A stretch of DNA of 64,000 bases from Phytophthora quininea (taxonomy: Eukaryota > Oomycota > Peronosporomycetes > Peronosporales > Peronosporaceae), in the NCBI GenBank assembly GCA_011947345.1, contig JAAVTG010000051.1, positions 124,001 through 188,000 on the forward strand. The letters run 5' to 3'. The position numbers and the translations under genes are program-made. The notes beneath the pieces were generated by a model. That model was not told the DNA's origin and made no database searches. It was given only the letters and a program-made list of their open reading frames with translations. Below are positions 45,053 through 56,466 of this stretch, one piece after another. Within the stretch, counting starts at the first letter, position 1. The number at the start of each line of letters is the position of its first letter.

Positions 45053-45149
45053 ACCCCAGAAGACAAGCGATCTCGTTTCGGGCTACAGCGAAGCGAGGTC
45101 GAACCTCGACACGAGCTCAGTGAGCTCGTGTTAGCGAAGTCTGTAGCGG
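45005..45149 (-). repeat. Right terminal inverted repeat of the Fanzor element
   Basis: Pairs with the left repeat. It overlaps the last 48 bp of the Fanzor coding frame. Internal palindrome at 45109-45131 (ACACGAGCTCA arms). In TnpB/Fanzor loci the guide (omega) RNA usually comes from this end, so this is the candidate scaffold. Confidence 0.9.
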
Positions 45150-45151
45150 TC
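45147..45151 (+). repeat. Gypsy target-site duplication, left
   Basis: CGGTC, identical to 50322-50326. Its first three bases are the last three of the Fanzor element. Confidence 0.85.
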
Positions 45152-45398
45152 TGTAGTGGCTTTAGACCTTGCAGCTTGAGAAGTCGACTTGGGTGCTTGC
45201 TGGTAAATCGAAATCTGTATTGAGCGCAGCATTTGCTGCTTAAGCGTTGGTTTCTGTTGGTTTCTGTTAGTTTCGCCTAGTTGCGCTTCTTTGGATATGC
45301 AGTGTGCCTTCGTGAGATCTGTACGATCTCACGGTCCGTTGCTTGTTGTTGTTGCTTGCTTGGATATGTCTGCTGGTACTTGCTGGAGTATCACTACA
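45152..45398 (-). repeat. Gypsy LTR (3' LTR)
   Basis: 247 bp, TGTAGTGGC...ATCACTACA. Three differences from the other LTR. Confidence 0.95.
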
Positions 45399-45449
45399 CC
45401 GCCCTCCAAGCAGATTTATCCGTCGTCCTAGGTGTATCCGATGGCTGAG

Positions 45450-48400
45450 CTAGTTCTTGTGCTTGTTGCGTTGCTTCTTTGCTGGCTTTGCGCTGGAAGC
45501 AGTGTTAAGGGCTAGTTTGTCACGGTGCGTCTTGATGTTCGACACGAAGCGAGTGAGGTCGGCATCTTGCGCTTTGCTGATGTAGTCAAGTAGTTTTGTG
45601 GGAACGTCTTCGTGCATGGTCCGTACCGGCTCCCACGAGTCCTCGATATCCTCGAGCCCTTCCCAGCTCACGGGTAGCTCGAAAGTGTGCGTTGCGCTGC
45701 GTCGGTGTTCTTTGAATTCTTGAACAGTCAGGTAAATATCCTGGTTGGCGATATGCTCGAGTATTTCTTCACTCACCTCAAAGCTGCTGTCTGCGTAGAG
45801 TTTGAGACGTGATGGGTGTGCTTCACGTGCTTTTCCGTTGATAAGTTGTTCGATTAGGAAGGAATTGGCCTTAGCATCGATCACTTTGTAAGGGCCGATC
45901 CATGTTACTGAGAGTTTGTTGCGAGGTAGCTTAGAGTCGACACGTGACCATAGCACGTAGTCACCGACGTGAAAATTCACTGGTTGCACTCCACGTTGAT
46001 GAGCTTTGTTGCGTTCGGTCTGCTGGGCTTTTGCGTCGGCAATGGTGTGATGCATCGAGGAAAATGAGCTGCGTAGTAGTTCCACTGATTTGGCAATGTC
46101 GATGCTGAGTGGTGCAGTGGTGAGAACATTGCTGCTGCTGGCACCTTCGTTGGCAACAATCTTGTTCAGCGGGTTTGTTGCTTTAACGCCGAGGAATACT
46201 TCGGCTGGTGCATGGTTGGCAAGTGATGCGACGGGGCTATGGTTGAGATTGGACTCAATCAAGGGCAACAGCACCGCCCATTTGTCTTGCGGTAACTTGA
46301 ATTCCAGAAGCATCACTCGGAGAACCTGCAAAATGTCCCTATTCAGTCGTTCAATACTCCCATTGATCCACGGGCAGTAAGCGACTGTGAAGGTTTGCTT
46401 CATTTGTGTTTTGTTGCAGAGCTCATCCAGTAGTTGGTTCTTGAAGTGTGTCGCGGAGTCGCTGATAAGTAGTTGAGGCATTCCATACCTCATGCTCCAT
46501 TCAAGAATTGCTTTGGCTGCTGTAGAGGCATCCGGTGTTGAACACTCGATCAGTTCACAGAAGTGCGAGAAATCGTCTTACAAGACGAGTAGATAGTTGC
46601 TAGTACCATTGTAGTCTCCAATGGATAGATAATCCATGTGCAGCGCGTCATTACGTTCACTCGAGCGGTAAATCTCGCCCCACGGTCTTGGTATTATCTT
46701 GCCACCCTTGACGTGGCAGCATAGCAGGCAATTTGAGCAGAATAGTCTCGCTTGCTGGTTAAGTTTTTCGATGTGGAAATGCTCCTTCAGGTGATTAATC
46801 ATTGCGTTAACGCCACGGTGGCCCATGATGCCGCAGTGGGCTATCACCATGATGCGTGTTATCAGTGCAGTGGCATCGGAAGGGATCCACAGTCGGTTGG
46901 CGTTGTCGCGCCATTCACCTGCAGCGGATTTGCTCAAGCTTGTGGGTGGCTTGTGCGTTGCATTTGCTTGTGCAGTGAGAATGTCCTCAACTGAAGGCCA
47001 TTCAGTGTCAGGTTGAAGAGGGCGTAGCGATGTCGGACTGATGTCGTGCTGCTGCACGCGCTTCATCGGGCTGGTATCAGCTGTGGGTTTCATGCAAGCC
47101 CAGCGTGATGCCATGTCAGCCCAGACGTTTGCTTCTCCGGTAATGTGATCGATTGTGTACCGCAACTCGTTCAATTTCAGGCTCCATCGCTGTAATTTCC
47201 CTCTAACGTGTTTCTTGATCTCCTCACCAGGTGCAAAGATGAATATGAGGTTGCGGTGGTCTGAATAGAGCCGAAACCCTTTCGACCTGATCAAGAGGTA
47301 GTCTAGATCTGTGGCTGCCTTGATTATTGGGTAAGCTTCCTTTTCCGACACGCTCCAATGCAGGGCTGCGTCCTTGAAAGTGCCGCTCATGCAGTGTACC
47401 AAGCGGTGGTCCTGCTCCGTGATGTCCATTGTGGCGTTCCAGTTTGCAACCACGGTTAATATGATGCTCCAACCACTGTCGCTAGCGTCAGTGAACAGAC
47501 ACAGTTCATCTTCTTCATCGGGTGTTACTAGTATAGCTGTATCTGCCAGTAGCTGCTTCACAGCCGAGAAACTATCTTGTTCTGCATCTGTGAGAGTGAC
47601 TGGCAGCCTTGCTGCCACGCGTTTCGTGCGACGCGTACCCGAGAGTGCAGTTTGTAGTCGATTTTGTAGTGGTGCTGCAATTCTGGCAAAGTCAACCAGA
47701 GAATTGCGCATCCAGCCAGCTGCACAAAGGAATTGCTGCAGTTCAGCTATCGTAGTCGGCTCCTTCATGTCAGTCAACGTTTTGATCTTGCTGGGATCGT
47801 AAGTGATGCCATCAGGTGTTATGATGTGTCCACACCACTTGGCGTTCAGAGTGTACAAGCAGATTTTGTTTAGTCCAAGAAAGAGACCGTGCTTGGCAAG
47901 AGTACGATAAACTTTGTCCAAGGTCACGAGAAATTCATCAATTGTGCCGGCGTAAATCAACAAGTCATCTATCCACGCGAGAACACTGTTATAGAGTAGT
48001 TCAGCTTCACGCAATATTTTCTCCACTGATTGCTGGAAGTGGATGGAGGAATCAACTGATCCCTGTTGAAGTCGTGTGGGAGTAAAAATGCCATCCTCCG
48101 TCATGTACGACTGAGACTCTTGACTCACTTGCGCCAGAGCCATTTGCCAGAAGCTCTTTATGAAGTCTACTGTCTGTTTGTGAGGCTTCTTCTTTGCATG
48201 CTGAAGGCGTGTGCTCAGGCTTGGCATTGAGCCTGCAAGCGGTTGAATTTTTTCATTGACGCGGCGAAAATCAACCGTTTGACGAAGCTCATGTGCTTTT
48301 CCCGGCTTGCGTACAGGTCGGGCTGGGCTAGCCCATCTGCTGGATTCATTGCGATAGACCCATCCATAGGACACTAAGTTGTCGTTGAACTGCTTCATCC

Positions 48401-50030
48401 ACTCGCGTTCATGTGGGGCGTAAGTTCGTGGTTTGCAGCGAACAGGCTCGGTCCCCTCCTTGAACCGGATGACAAAGGGCTCGATCTTTGACGGTGGGTC
48501 GCTGCCTATTGAGACTCGCCAGATATCGTATCTGGTGATGACATCTAGTAGTTCTTGCTTCCTGTCATGGGGAAACCCATTTGCGACAGCTTCATCGACC
48601 AGGTGCTGTAGCTTCTCAAGTATCACGCTTTTGTCAGGTGGGTCAAACTTCATGGGGGTAGCTGATTCAAATGGGTCGAAGTCAACAACTTCCCTGTTGG
48701 CAAGAGAGTCGAATTGTTTGTCGACGTCAATACCCAATGCCTTTAGCGTCAGTGATCCAAGTAAGAATTCATCTTCATCCATCTCTGTGATAATGCATGA
48801 CACGTTGCGCATTCTAACCTTTCCTGCTGGTGTTAGCAGCTCCAGGTTGAGTAGAATTGATTCTTCGCATCTGATTATGGCTCCACCAACCGCTTTGCCA
48901 TCGATTGGCCTTGCGAGTTTTTGTGGGATCACATCCGGGCATGCTTGGCAGACTTCGTTGACCACAGTTCTTGGAATCACATTATGCTTGCTCCCGTTGT
49001 CGAGATGATATGGCATCATGGCTACGCCATTAAAGGCGACGTGCTTGAACGGGAGTTCTTCATCTACGTGAAGGAAACGCTTCATTTTTGAAGGTTCGCT
49101 GGGCTTTCTCCGTTCCATGAAGGCTTGCATAGCAGTTCTCTTCTGCTCTTCAGTAGCTGAAGGACAGTCGTTAACCCAGTGCGGGCCTTTACAATGCAGA
49201 CATCCTTGAGCTGGAGCCGGATCTCGCGTCTTCCTCACTGTTCGTTCGGGTTTGTGTTCATTTCCTGAACGTGCATTTGCTGTTGATTCGTGCTTCTCAT
49301 CATTTGGTGCTGGCTTTTGGCTTGGTTTTGATGAGGTTCTGTCCCTGCCTGCGCTGTACGTGTCGAAAGATTGCTGATTCTTCAGAGCTTCTGTCTTGAT
49401 GACATCAAATAGGCGGGGTACATTGCTTTTGATCGAGAGATCAGGTTCCTGATGCAGCAGGACTTGTTCCTTCAACAGAGGTGGATGGAGATTGTCCGTC
49501 AGCAACTTGCACTTCAGCTTGTCGTTACCTTCTGAAGTATCGCACAGACCGCTCTCTTCAATCAGTTCTTCAAAGCGATCAAAGTAGTTCAGAACGCGCG
49601 CCTTGACATCTCTTTGCCGTAGATCCATCCTCAAGTGCTGCTTCATGATTGCATGGATGTTGGGAAGCTGATCATTCACCATGCTGGAGATGATGGCCTT
49701 GATGGCTGCTACCAACTTCTGCTCGGTCATTTCGCTGACCGGGACCTTCAACTCGTAATCGCAGAAGGTCTTCAAGAGTCTCTTGTTGATGCTGTTGATG
49801 ACAGGACGCATAGCCGTCGCTATCGTCTCGCCCGATTCTTGGCATCGAGCTCGGACTGCATCCTCATACATCTCTCGCTCTCGCTTCCATTTGACAAGAG
49901 CTTCGTGCGAAAAGCAGACTATCTCCGGCGGTTCAATCGCAGTCCAGAGCTTAGTCGTACTCTTCACTGTCGTGTCACCATTTTCTCCGGCGGTGTTGGC
50001 ACGACTGCGTTTTGACTTGGGCTTGGCCAT
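45450..50030 (-). CDS. Gag-Pol polyprotein of the gypsy element
   Basis: Reads from ATG 50030 (MAKPKSKRSRANTAG). Gag-like region, zinc knuckle CLHCKGPHWVNDC, protease-like PYHLDNGSKHNVIP, reverse transcriptase (VDFRRVNEKI, AWIDDLLIYA), RNase H (LFTDASDSGWS), integrase zinc finger (HRGVNAM...CSNCLLC), integrase core (LHMDYLSIG, LISDSATHFKNQ, INGSIERLNRD) and a C-terminal chromodomain (FELPVSWEGLEDIEDSWEPV). The only interruption is an in-frame TAA at 46578-46580, at VL-DDFSHF, between the integrase zinc finger and core. That nonsense codon would stop integrase; the frame is otherwise open for about 1,526 codons. The protease DNG instead of DTG/DSG is unusual. Confidence 0.93.
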
Positions 50031-50074
50031 AGCCCAATGCTAGACTAGATCTTGTGCACAGCTAAAGTTAACTT

Positions 50075-50321
50075 TGTCGTGGCTTTAGACCTTGCAGCTT
50101 GAGAAGTCGACTTGGGTGCTTGCTGGTAAATCGAAATCTGTATTGAGCGCAGCATTTGCTGCTTAAGCGTTGGTTTCTGTTGGTTTCTGTTAGTTTCGCC
50201 TAGCTGCGCTTCTTTGGATATGCAGTGTGCCTTCGTGAGATCTGTACGATCTCACGGTCCGTTGCTTGTTGTTGTTGCTTGCCTGGATATGTCTGCTGGT
50301 ACTTGCTGGAGTATCACTACA
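50075..50321 (-). repeat. Gypsy LTR (5' LTR)
   Basis: 247 bp. As the coding strand is minus, this is the promoter-bearing LTR. Followed at 50322-50326 by the second CGGTC. Confidence 0.95.
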
Positions 50322-50340
50322 CGGTCTAGTTATTGTACGT

Positions 50341-52339
50341 TCACTTGCGACTGACACTGAAGCGTAGCGCTACGTAGCCGAGCACTCGGAAGAACAAACT
50401 CAGCAGCACGAGACTCCAGACATCGGTCCACACGGATTGGTCTGGAATGTCGTAGCTTAGCAGCACATCATGTCCGGTCATTGGAGAGCAGGCAGCTGCT
50501 GCAGTGCCATCTAAATTGCACGGTACGTTCGACACATTCCTCCAGAAGACACGCATGAAGCCAAAGTAGCCGTATTTGAACGGCGTGACAAGTTCGAGCC
50601 ATCGGAACATTGCTGGCACTCGTTCTGGGTCGACAAAGAGACCACCAAGGAGAAGTAGTGGCATGATAATGATGTTGCCTACGATCGGAGCGATATCCAC
50701 TCGGCGACAGATGCAGGACACGGCGTAGCCGAACGCCACACAGGAACTGTTAAGAACCACCAGCAGAATCAACATGCGCAAGAAGACGACGAATCCAGGG
50801 CTGCCGAAGAACCCGAAGATCAACATGTAGATCGGAACCAGGTTGAGTGTCGGTAGCGCAATCTGTGACGGGAGTTCGCACAGGTTCTTAGCGAGGAACC
50901 AGGCGCCGATGCGGTACAGACCCACATCTAGTTCTCGATAAACGATGGGAAGCTCCACTGGCACGGAAATAATGGCGGGCATGGAAGCTCCGTAGACTTG
51001 GTCCGTCACGATGTAGAAGAAAGCCCCGGCGAAGTTGCGGATCCCTTTTGGTCGATCTGCAGCTGGAAGTAGATGAGACCAAGCAGAAAGGAGAAGATGA
51101 GCGTCTGTAGCACTTGTAAACGGAACGCCATGGGGTCACGAGCAAGTCGGAGAGCGTTGCGATGTGCGAGGACTTCCACTTGAGCTAACAGCGACAGCCG
51201 CGTGCGGTCGTAGTCGAATAAACCTTTTTCAAGTCTAGTTTGTCTTCTTCACGACCTTCGACGTCCATGTAGACCACGACGTCCACTGCGTCTCCACCTT
51301 GCGGCTGCTCTGTCCAAGTGGATGTCGTAACAAAACTCTCTGTCGGTCTTTGCTGGTGGACATCCATCCATGCATCTTTCAGTCTTTGAACTCGAGCTAA
51401 ACCTTCTTTATCGGTCGCTCTTTCTAGCAAGACTAGCTGCTCCATGAAATGATCTGCAGGGTTCATAAACTGCGGACACGCCAGTCCCAGCGATGCGAAA
51501 TGTTCGATCGCACTACTGGCAGGACCTTGATACACCGTCGCTCCTTCCGCTAGTAGATAAAGATCATCAAACAATGCATACACTTCTGAGGACGGCTGGT
51601 GGATCGCCGTGATGACTGTGCGCTTGGCTGCAAGCTGCTTCAACTGCTCTACCACCACTCGGGCCATGCAGCTGTCCAATCCAGAGGTCGGTTCGTCCAC
51701 AAAGAGGACGGCAGGGTTAGTCAGAACCTCCGAAGCAAAGGCGAGTCGCTTGCGTTCTCCGCCAGAGATCCCTCTAAGCATCCATCCACCGATTAAAGTG
51801 TCTCTGCAGGTCGTCAGTCCCAGCTCCTCGATCACTGCGTCCACTCTAGTCTGACAGAACTGTCTAGTGACTTGTCCTCCGAGTCTCAACCTCGCTTGGA
51901 ACAGTAAATGTTCCCTCACTGTCAGCGTCGAGTGGAATAGCTCATCCTGCATGGCGTAGGCTACCAGCTTCTTGGTTTGGAGGTTCCAACCTCCAGCTAC
52001 TCCGTCCACCAACAGGGTCCCTTCCGCAGTAGTATTCCTGCCGGACAAGCAGTCCAGTAGCGAGCTTTTACCAGCTCCAGAAGGACCCATCACGGCCAAA
52101 AGCCGTCCCGGTTGAGCCACCCCATTGGCATTCTGAAGAATGAGCTTCTCCGAGTGTCCGTTCGGGACTTGTAGCGATAGGTCTCGCCATTCCAGCGTCA
52201 GCTTTGGAGCTTCCGGCAGTTTGTTGCTGCCTTGTTGGTCCAGTAGAGCGACGTCTTCCTCGTAGACTGCGGAGGAATCGGAAGCGTCTTTCCCTTGAAC
52301 GGGACGCCAGCGCAACGTCGACGGAGAAGGCGACACCAT
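50341..52339 (-). CDS. ABCG half-transporter
   Basis: Nucleotide-binding domain first, membrane domain second, as in the ABCG (White) family. NBD: Walker A MGPSGAGKSSLLDCLSGRN, GISGGERKRLAFASEVL, VLFVDEPTSGLDS, AIHQPSSEVYALFD. Membrane part has about six helices (FSFLLGLIYFQLQ, YRIGAWFLAKNL, MLILLVVLNSSCVAFGY). Breaks at TTTTT 51225-51229 and at CCC/TTTT 51043-51049; one base more at each gives exactly 667 codons. Exports lipids or hydrophobic compounds in relatives. Transcribed away from carbonic anhydrase copy 1, and its 3' end faces the gypsy element. Confidence 0.88.
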
Positions 52340-52951
52340 TGCCGAGCCACGTCAGACTGCAGAATGAGAGCGAGGGCACACCGAAGTCATAGCGGCGGGA
52401 CGAGCGCAGTAAAGATGACGCGCATTTTCCGGCTGAATATAATGAAATGATCGCACCAACATTGAGATGGCTACATTGTGTGATGGAACACGAAATTATG
52501 TTCTGTTTACTTGTTGAGGATGTGTCGCGATGTTTACTTTGTTGTTGCATTGCGGCTATTATAGAGATGCTTCCATTGCCAGTCTTGCGATCGACAATCG
52601 ACAATCGCCATCGCCCGCTCCAGCAAGTGCTGTAGCCTCACTGGCAATAACATGCTTGCTCCGCGTTGAAATGACGCCTCGATCGCATCGTGAAGTGCCA
52701 ACCTGAACCAGAACTGCAGCCGTGTCTTCGCATCGGTTAGAAGGTCATTCTTGTCCTGTTCACAATGAACAGATGGTCACTCCTCCACTACGTCAAGCTC
52801 CACAACCGATCCTGAAGCGACTCCTTTTCAACTTGTCGAGCACTTACGAACGGTCAGGAACTCGTTCAAACACCGGATGCAGTTCGTTTGGCACTCCCCA
52901 CTTTCCAATTCTCTTCCGACAACCACAACCTTCTCTCCATCGACCACACTG
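52340..52951. promoter_or_regulatory. Divergent promoter region ABCG / carbonic anhydrase
   Basis: 612 bp between two head-to-head genes. GGCACTCCCCACTTTCC at about 52888-52904 resembles an oomycete start-site element for the carbonic anhydrase. Similar sequence precedes the other two copies. Confidence 0.45.
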
Positions 52952-53907
52952 ATGAAGTTCCTCGCCTCAGTTTCCGCTCTCGTCGCTGCCGGTCTGACTG
53001 CTTCGACTGTCGCTGATGTGTCGACAGGCCCCACTTGGGGCTACCAGGCTGACCATCCGAGCATGGTCGCTTCTTCCGAGTGGAAGAACCAGTGGGAGGC
53101 CTGCGGTGGCACTCGCCAGTCCCCATCGACATCGAGACAACGTCTGCTGTCCAGAGTAAGAACACCGGCAAGACCAAGAGCTCGCTCGCTTTCAGCGGCA
53201 AGTGCTCGCAGTTCAACATGACCGAGCCGCACGAGCCATTGGAGGTGGACGCTATCGGAGGTGCGTGATGAACATCATTGTCTTTGGTTCAGTCACTCAC
53301 CGTTTACGTTTCGCAACACCGACAGGATCATGCACTGCCTCGGCCAACGGCACAGCGTACAAACTGGCCCAATTCCACCTGCACGCGCCATCGGAGCACA
53401 CTCTGGACGGAGAAGCTCTGGATGGGGAAATCCACTTTGTGCACAAGTCCAGCGACGGCTCCGCGCTGATGGTTGTGGGTCTTTTCCTCAAGGTGGCCAA
53501 GACGAGCGACCCCTGGTTGGTTCCCGTCCTTGATGGTCTTGACCACGTCAACTCGACCGAGCAGCACGAACCAGTTGTCGTAGCGCTGTGAGTTATCGTC
53601 GTCTGCTCACTTCATGTTGCGGCCGGACCACTAATGCGTGTTTGGCGTGATACAGGGAATCGTACTCGGCGCTGATCAAGAAAGCCATCAACGGCGGCGG
53701 CCTGTACAACTACCCAGGCAGTCTGACAACCCCGGATGCGGTGAGAATGCGGACTGGTGGGTGGTGCAGACCCCAATCAAGATTTCGGCCATCGACTTCG
53801 GTCGTCTTCACCAGGACTTGGTCGAGTACAACATCACCAACGATGGAGACAACGCTCGTCCAGTGCAGCCTCTGAACGGACGCACCATCACGCACTTCGA
53901 CTATTAG
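52952..53907 (+). CDS. Secreted alpha-carbonic anhydrase, copy 1
   Basis: ATG 52952; MKFLASVSALVAAGLTASTV is a signal peptide. Exons 52952-53260, 53326-53587, 53656-53907, with introns GTGCGT...GACAG and GTGAGT...TACAG. Alpha-class marks: WGYQADHPS, QSPIDI (after the first break), zinc ligands FHLH and the His of EIHFVH, and SEHTLDG. Breaks at CCCC 53121-53124 and CCCC 53730-53733, both as if one C were missing. Hydrates CO2 to bicarbonate outside the cell, probably at the wall or host interface. Head-to-head with the ABCG gene. Confidence 0.88.
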
Positions 53908-54012
53908 CTGTATTACAACAAAACACAAAGTTAGTGTTTCCAACACCGCTACGAGAGAGAGGTACTAAATACATGACAAATACACGTACTGTTTGCTGAG
54001 AATAGAGACACC

Positions 54013-54631
54013 GCCCAGGATGCCCAGTAGATATGGACTGTAACAGCCGATATGTTGATATACCGCACATTATGTGGGATTGTCAGCGAGCTCGGCAATT
54101 CTGGCGATTCCTTTTAACTCACTGGTTTGGATGTGCGGTATCCGTGGAAGAGATCCAGTGGTTCAGCAGGAACATTGCCCAACGTCAAGCTTCTCCAGTA
54201 AGCGAGGAATTCATCCGTCAAATGTGTGCAATGTACGGTCAATTCAACGAGGACACGGAAACGGCGGCCCAACGAATGTGGTGGGCTCTGTGTAGTATGG
54301 CGTTTACCTTGCTTTGGCAGACCCGCAACAGCATAGTACACGAAAGAAAAACTTGGACGGCGCAACACCAAGTGAAGAGTGTGTGGGGAAAATGCTTAGG
54401 GCAAACACATGCTGTTGCTCGGAAAGAAGCACACAGACCACAAAGCAGGATGCAAGGAATATATCTCAGACTAGTTCATGGACTGTCTGGATAGCATGCC
54501 CGAAGCTCCCGACCGGAAACTGTCATACGTTTTCAAGCGGCCCAAGACGAGAGAACCAACGATGCTCATCGATTGAAGCTGCATCAAGGAGACTAATAAC
54601 TAATCGTTAAATAGACTACCTTGCTCTCTTT
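54013..54631 (+). mobile_element. 5'-truncated LINE fragment
   Basis: Flanked by TGAGAATAGAGACACCG (53996-54012) and TGAGAATAGAAACACCG (54632-54648), a 17-bp duplication with one change. The insert of about 620 bp holds an open frame (54033-54494) with IMWDCQRARQFWRFLLTHW, the C-terminal zinc-finger-like region that follows reverse transcriptase in many LINEs. It is not the same family as the full LINE at 10.8-19.6 kb. It lies only behind carbonic anhydrase copy 1. Confidence 0.7.
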
Positions 54632-54959
54632 CTGAGAATAGAAACACCGTTTGGTAGTATTACGTGTACAGTGTCCACACCGCAAATTCGACTGGCCAAT
54701 TCATCACGTGGACTGCATCGCATGCCCAAACGTCGTGCATGAAGTAATCGAGTGAGTTCTTTAGACTGTTGCCGCGGGATCACACGACTCCAGCCAAACA
54801 TCAAACTCAGCATTGACGTGACTACGCTCGCGAGTTAGGCAACCCCACCGCTCGGATCGACACCACCATTCGGCTCATGCGGCAATCCTCGACTTGAACC
54901 CTAGGATACCCCCTCGAGCGGTGTTCATCCACCCTAAACTCCAACACAAATCCTGAAAC

Positions 54960-55100
54960 GACAACTTCCTTGGTGGAAGTCCCTTCCGTAAGAGTGTTCT
55001 TGCTGGACAAGCAGTCCAACTAGGTACTCTTGCTAGCTCCAGGAGGATCCATTGCCGCCAGAAGGCCACGTTGAACGACCCCCATTGATGACGGTCGCAA
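54960..55100 (-). pseudogene. Decayed ABCG Walker A fragment, copy A
   Basis: Minus-strand translation VQRGLLAAMDPPGASKST, stop, LDCLSSKNTLTEGTS aligns with AQPGRLLAVMGPSGAGKSS, LLDCLSGRNTTAEGT of the ABCG gene. It sits upstream of carbonic anhydrase copy 2 in the same head-to-head arrangement as the intact pair. Confidence 0.8.
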
Positions 55101-55510
55101 CGGCTGATTAGGCCGGAATGCCCGGCCGACACATCGCCACTTTAATTGTCGCTCACAAATCGTGATTGAACGTCGTCCCATTGCGCCATTACCGCCTTGT
55201 CAAAGAACTTCTTCGCGGGGGTAATGTACTAGTATTGATTAATCACTGTGAGCCACCGTCGAAACGGCAAGTCGTGTGCAGCTTGGAGGCCACCACAACA
55301 GCAAGCAACAGTACCCGTCGATACCGGTAGCCACCGCGCTCTCGAACCGATGCGTTCGGGCCCAAAATGTTGACTCCAACAGATGGCTGTATCGAATGCT
55401 CCGCCGCCACAACTGAGCACGCGGCCCCATCCTGAGACGACTCCTTGGCATTGCCCCACTTTCCTTTCTTCTCCGGACGACCTCAACCGCCCTCCTTTCC
55501 TTTCTCCACG

Positions 55511-56466
55511 ATGCTGAACTTCCTCGCTTCGGTCACCGCTCTAGCTGCTGTCTGTTTGACTATTTCAACTGCTGCTGACGTGTCCACCGGTCCTGTCTGG
55601 GGCTACAAGGAGAACGATTCGAGCATGGTCGCGGCGTCCAAGTGGTCTGAGCACTGGGAGGCGTGCGGTGGCACTCGCCAGTCCCCATCGACATCGAGAC
55701 AACGTCTGCTGTCCAGAGTAAGAACACCGGCAAGACCAAGAGCTCGCTCGCTTTCAGCGGCAAGTGCTCGCAGTTCAACATGACCGAGCCGCACGAGCCA
55801 TTGGAGGTGGACGCTATCGGAGGTGCGTGATGAACATCATTGTCTTTGGTTCAGTCACTCACCGTTTACGTTTCGCAACACCGACAGGATCATGCACTGC
55901 CTCGGCCAACGGCACAGCGTACAAACTGGCCCAATTCCACCTGCACGCGCCATCGGAGCACACTCTGGACGGAGAAGCTCTGGATGGGGAAATCCACTTT
56001 GTGCACAAGTCCAGCGACGGCTCGGCCTTACTGGTCGTGGGCGTCTTCCTCAAGGTGGCCCAGAAGACTGATGGCTGGTTGCTTCCCGTCCTTGATGGCC
56101 TCGACCACGTCAACTCGGTGGAGCAGCACGAGCCAATTGTTGTGACTCTGTGAGTTATTGCATCGACTCTTTGTGATCGAGGCAGGCCCACTCACGCTCG
56201 TTGTGGTGATACAGGAAATCGTACTCGACGCTGATCAAGAAAGCCATCAACGGCGGCAGCCTGTACAACTACCCAGGCAGTCTGACAACCCCGGATGCGG
56301 TGAGAATGCGGACTGGTGGGTGGTGCAGACCCCAATCAAGATTTCGGCCATCGACTTCGGTCGTCTTCACCAGGACTTGGTCGAGTACAACATCACCAAC
56401 GATGGAGACAACGCTCGTCCAGTGCAGCCTCTGAACGGACGTACCGTCACCCGCTTCGACTATTAG
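55511..56466 (+). CDS. Secreted alpha-carbonic anhydrase, copy 2
   Basis: MLNFLASVTALAAVCLTIST signal peptide, then the same exon layout as copy 1. Zinc-site FHLHAPSEHT and EIHFVH are kept. Breaks at CCCC 55683-55686 and CCCC 56289-56292. In copy 3 the second run has five C and is in frame, so at least this break is probably a consensus error or a very recent slip. Part of a 1,918-bp tandem duplication. Confidence 0.85.

Larger units (their letters stand above)
42637..45149 (+). mobile_element. Fanzor-carrying element with long TIRs
   Basis: A 2,513-bp element bounded by inverted repeats of 143 bp (42637-42779) and 145 bp (45005-45149), differing by three substitutions and one 2-bp gap. Outer ends read CCGCTACAGACTTCGCTAAC and its reverse complement. 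If the inner TA of CCGC-TA-CAGAC is the target duplication, the real ends are CAGACTTCG as in Tc1/mariner elements. It carries one gene, a Fanzor nuclease, and no transposase. The gypsy element to its right begins 3 bp after its end. Confidence 0.85.
45152..50321 (-). mobile_element. Ty3/gypsy LTR retrotransposon (chromodomain type)
   Basis: A 5,170-bp element with 247-bp LTRs, a 5-bp CGGTC target duplication on both sides, and one gag-pol frame on the minus strand. LTRs differ at only three positions, so insertion was recent. LTRs start TGTAGTGG/TGTCGTGG and end ACTACA. It is inserted directly at the right end of the Fanzor element. Confidence 0.95.

Noticed and set aside
42637..45149. CRISPR-type array near the Fanzor
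   Set aside because: No spaced direct repeats are present. The repeated parts are the two terminal inverted repeats and LTRs.
54616..54813. Minus-strand open frame before carbonic anhydrase copies 2 and 3
   Set aside because: Repeated only because it lies in the duplicated unit. No domain; probably non-coding or old ABCG remains.
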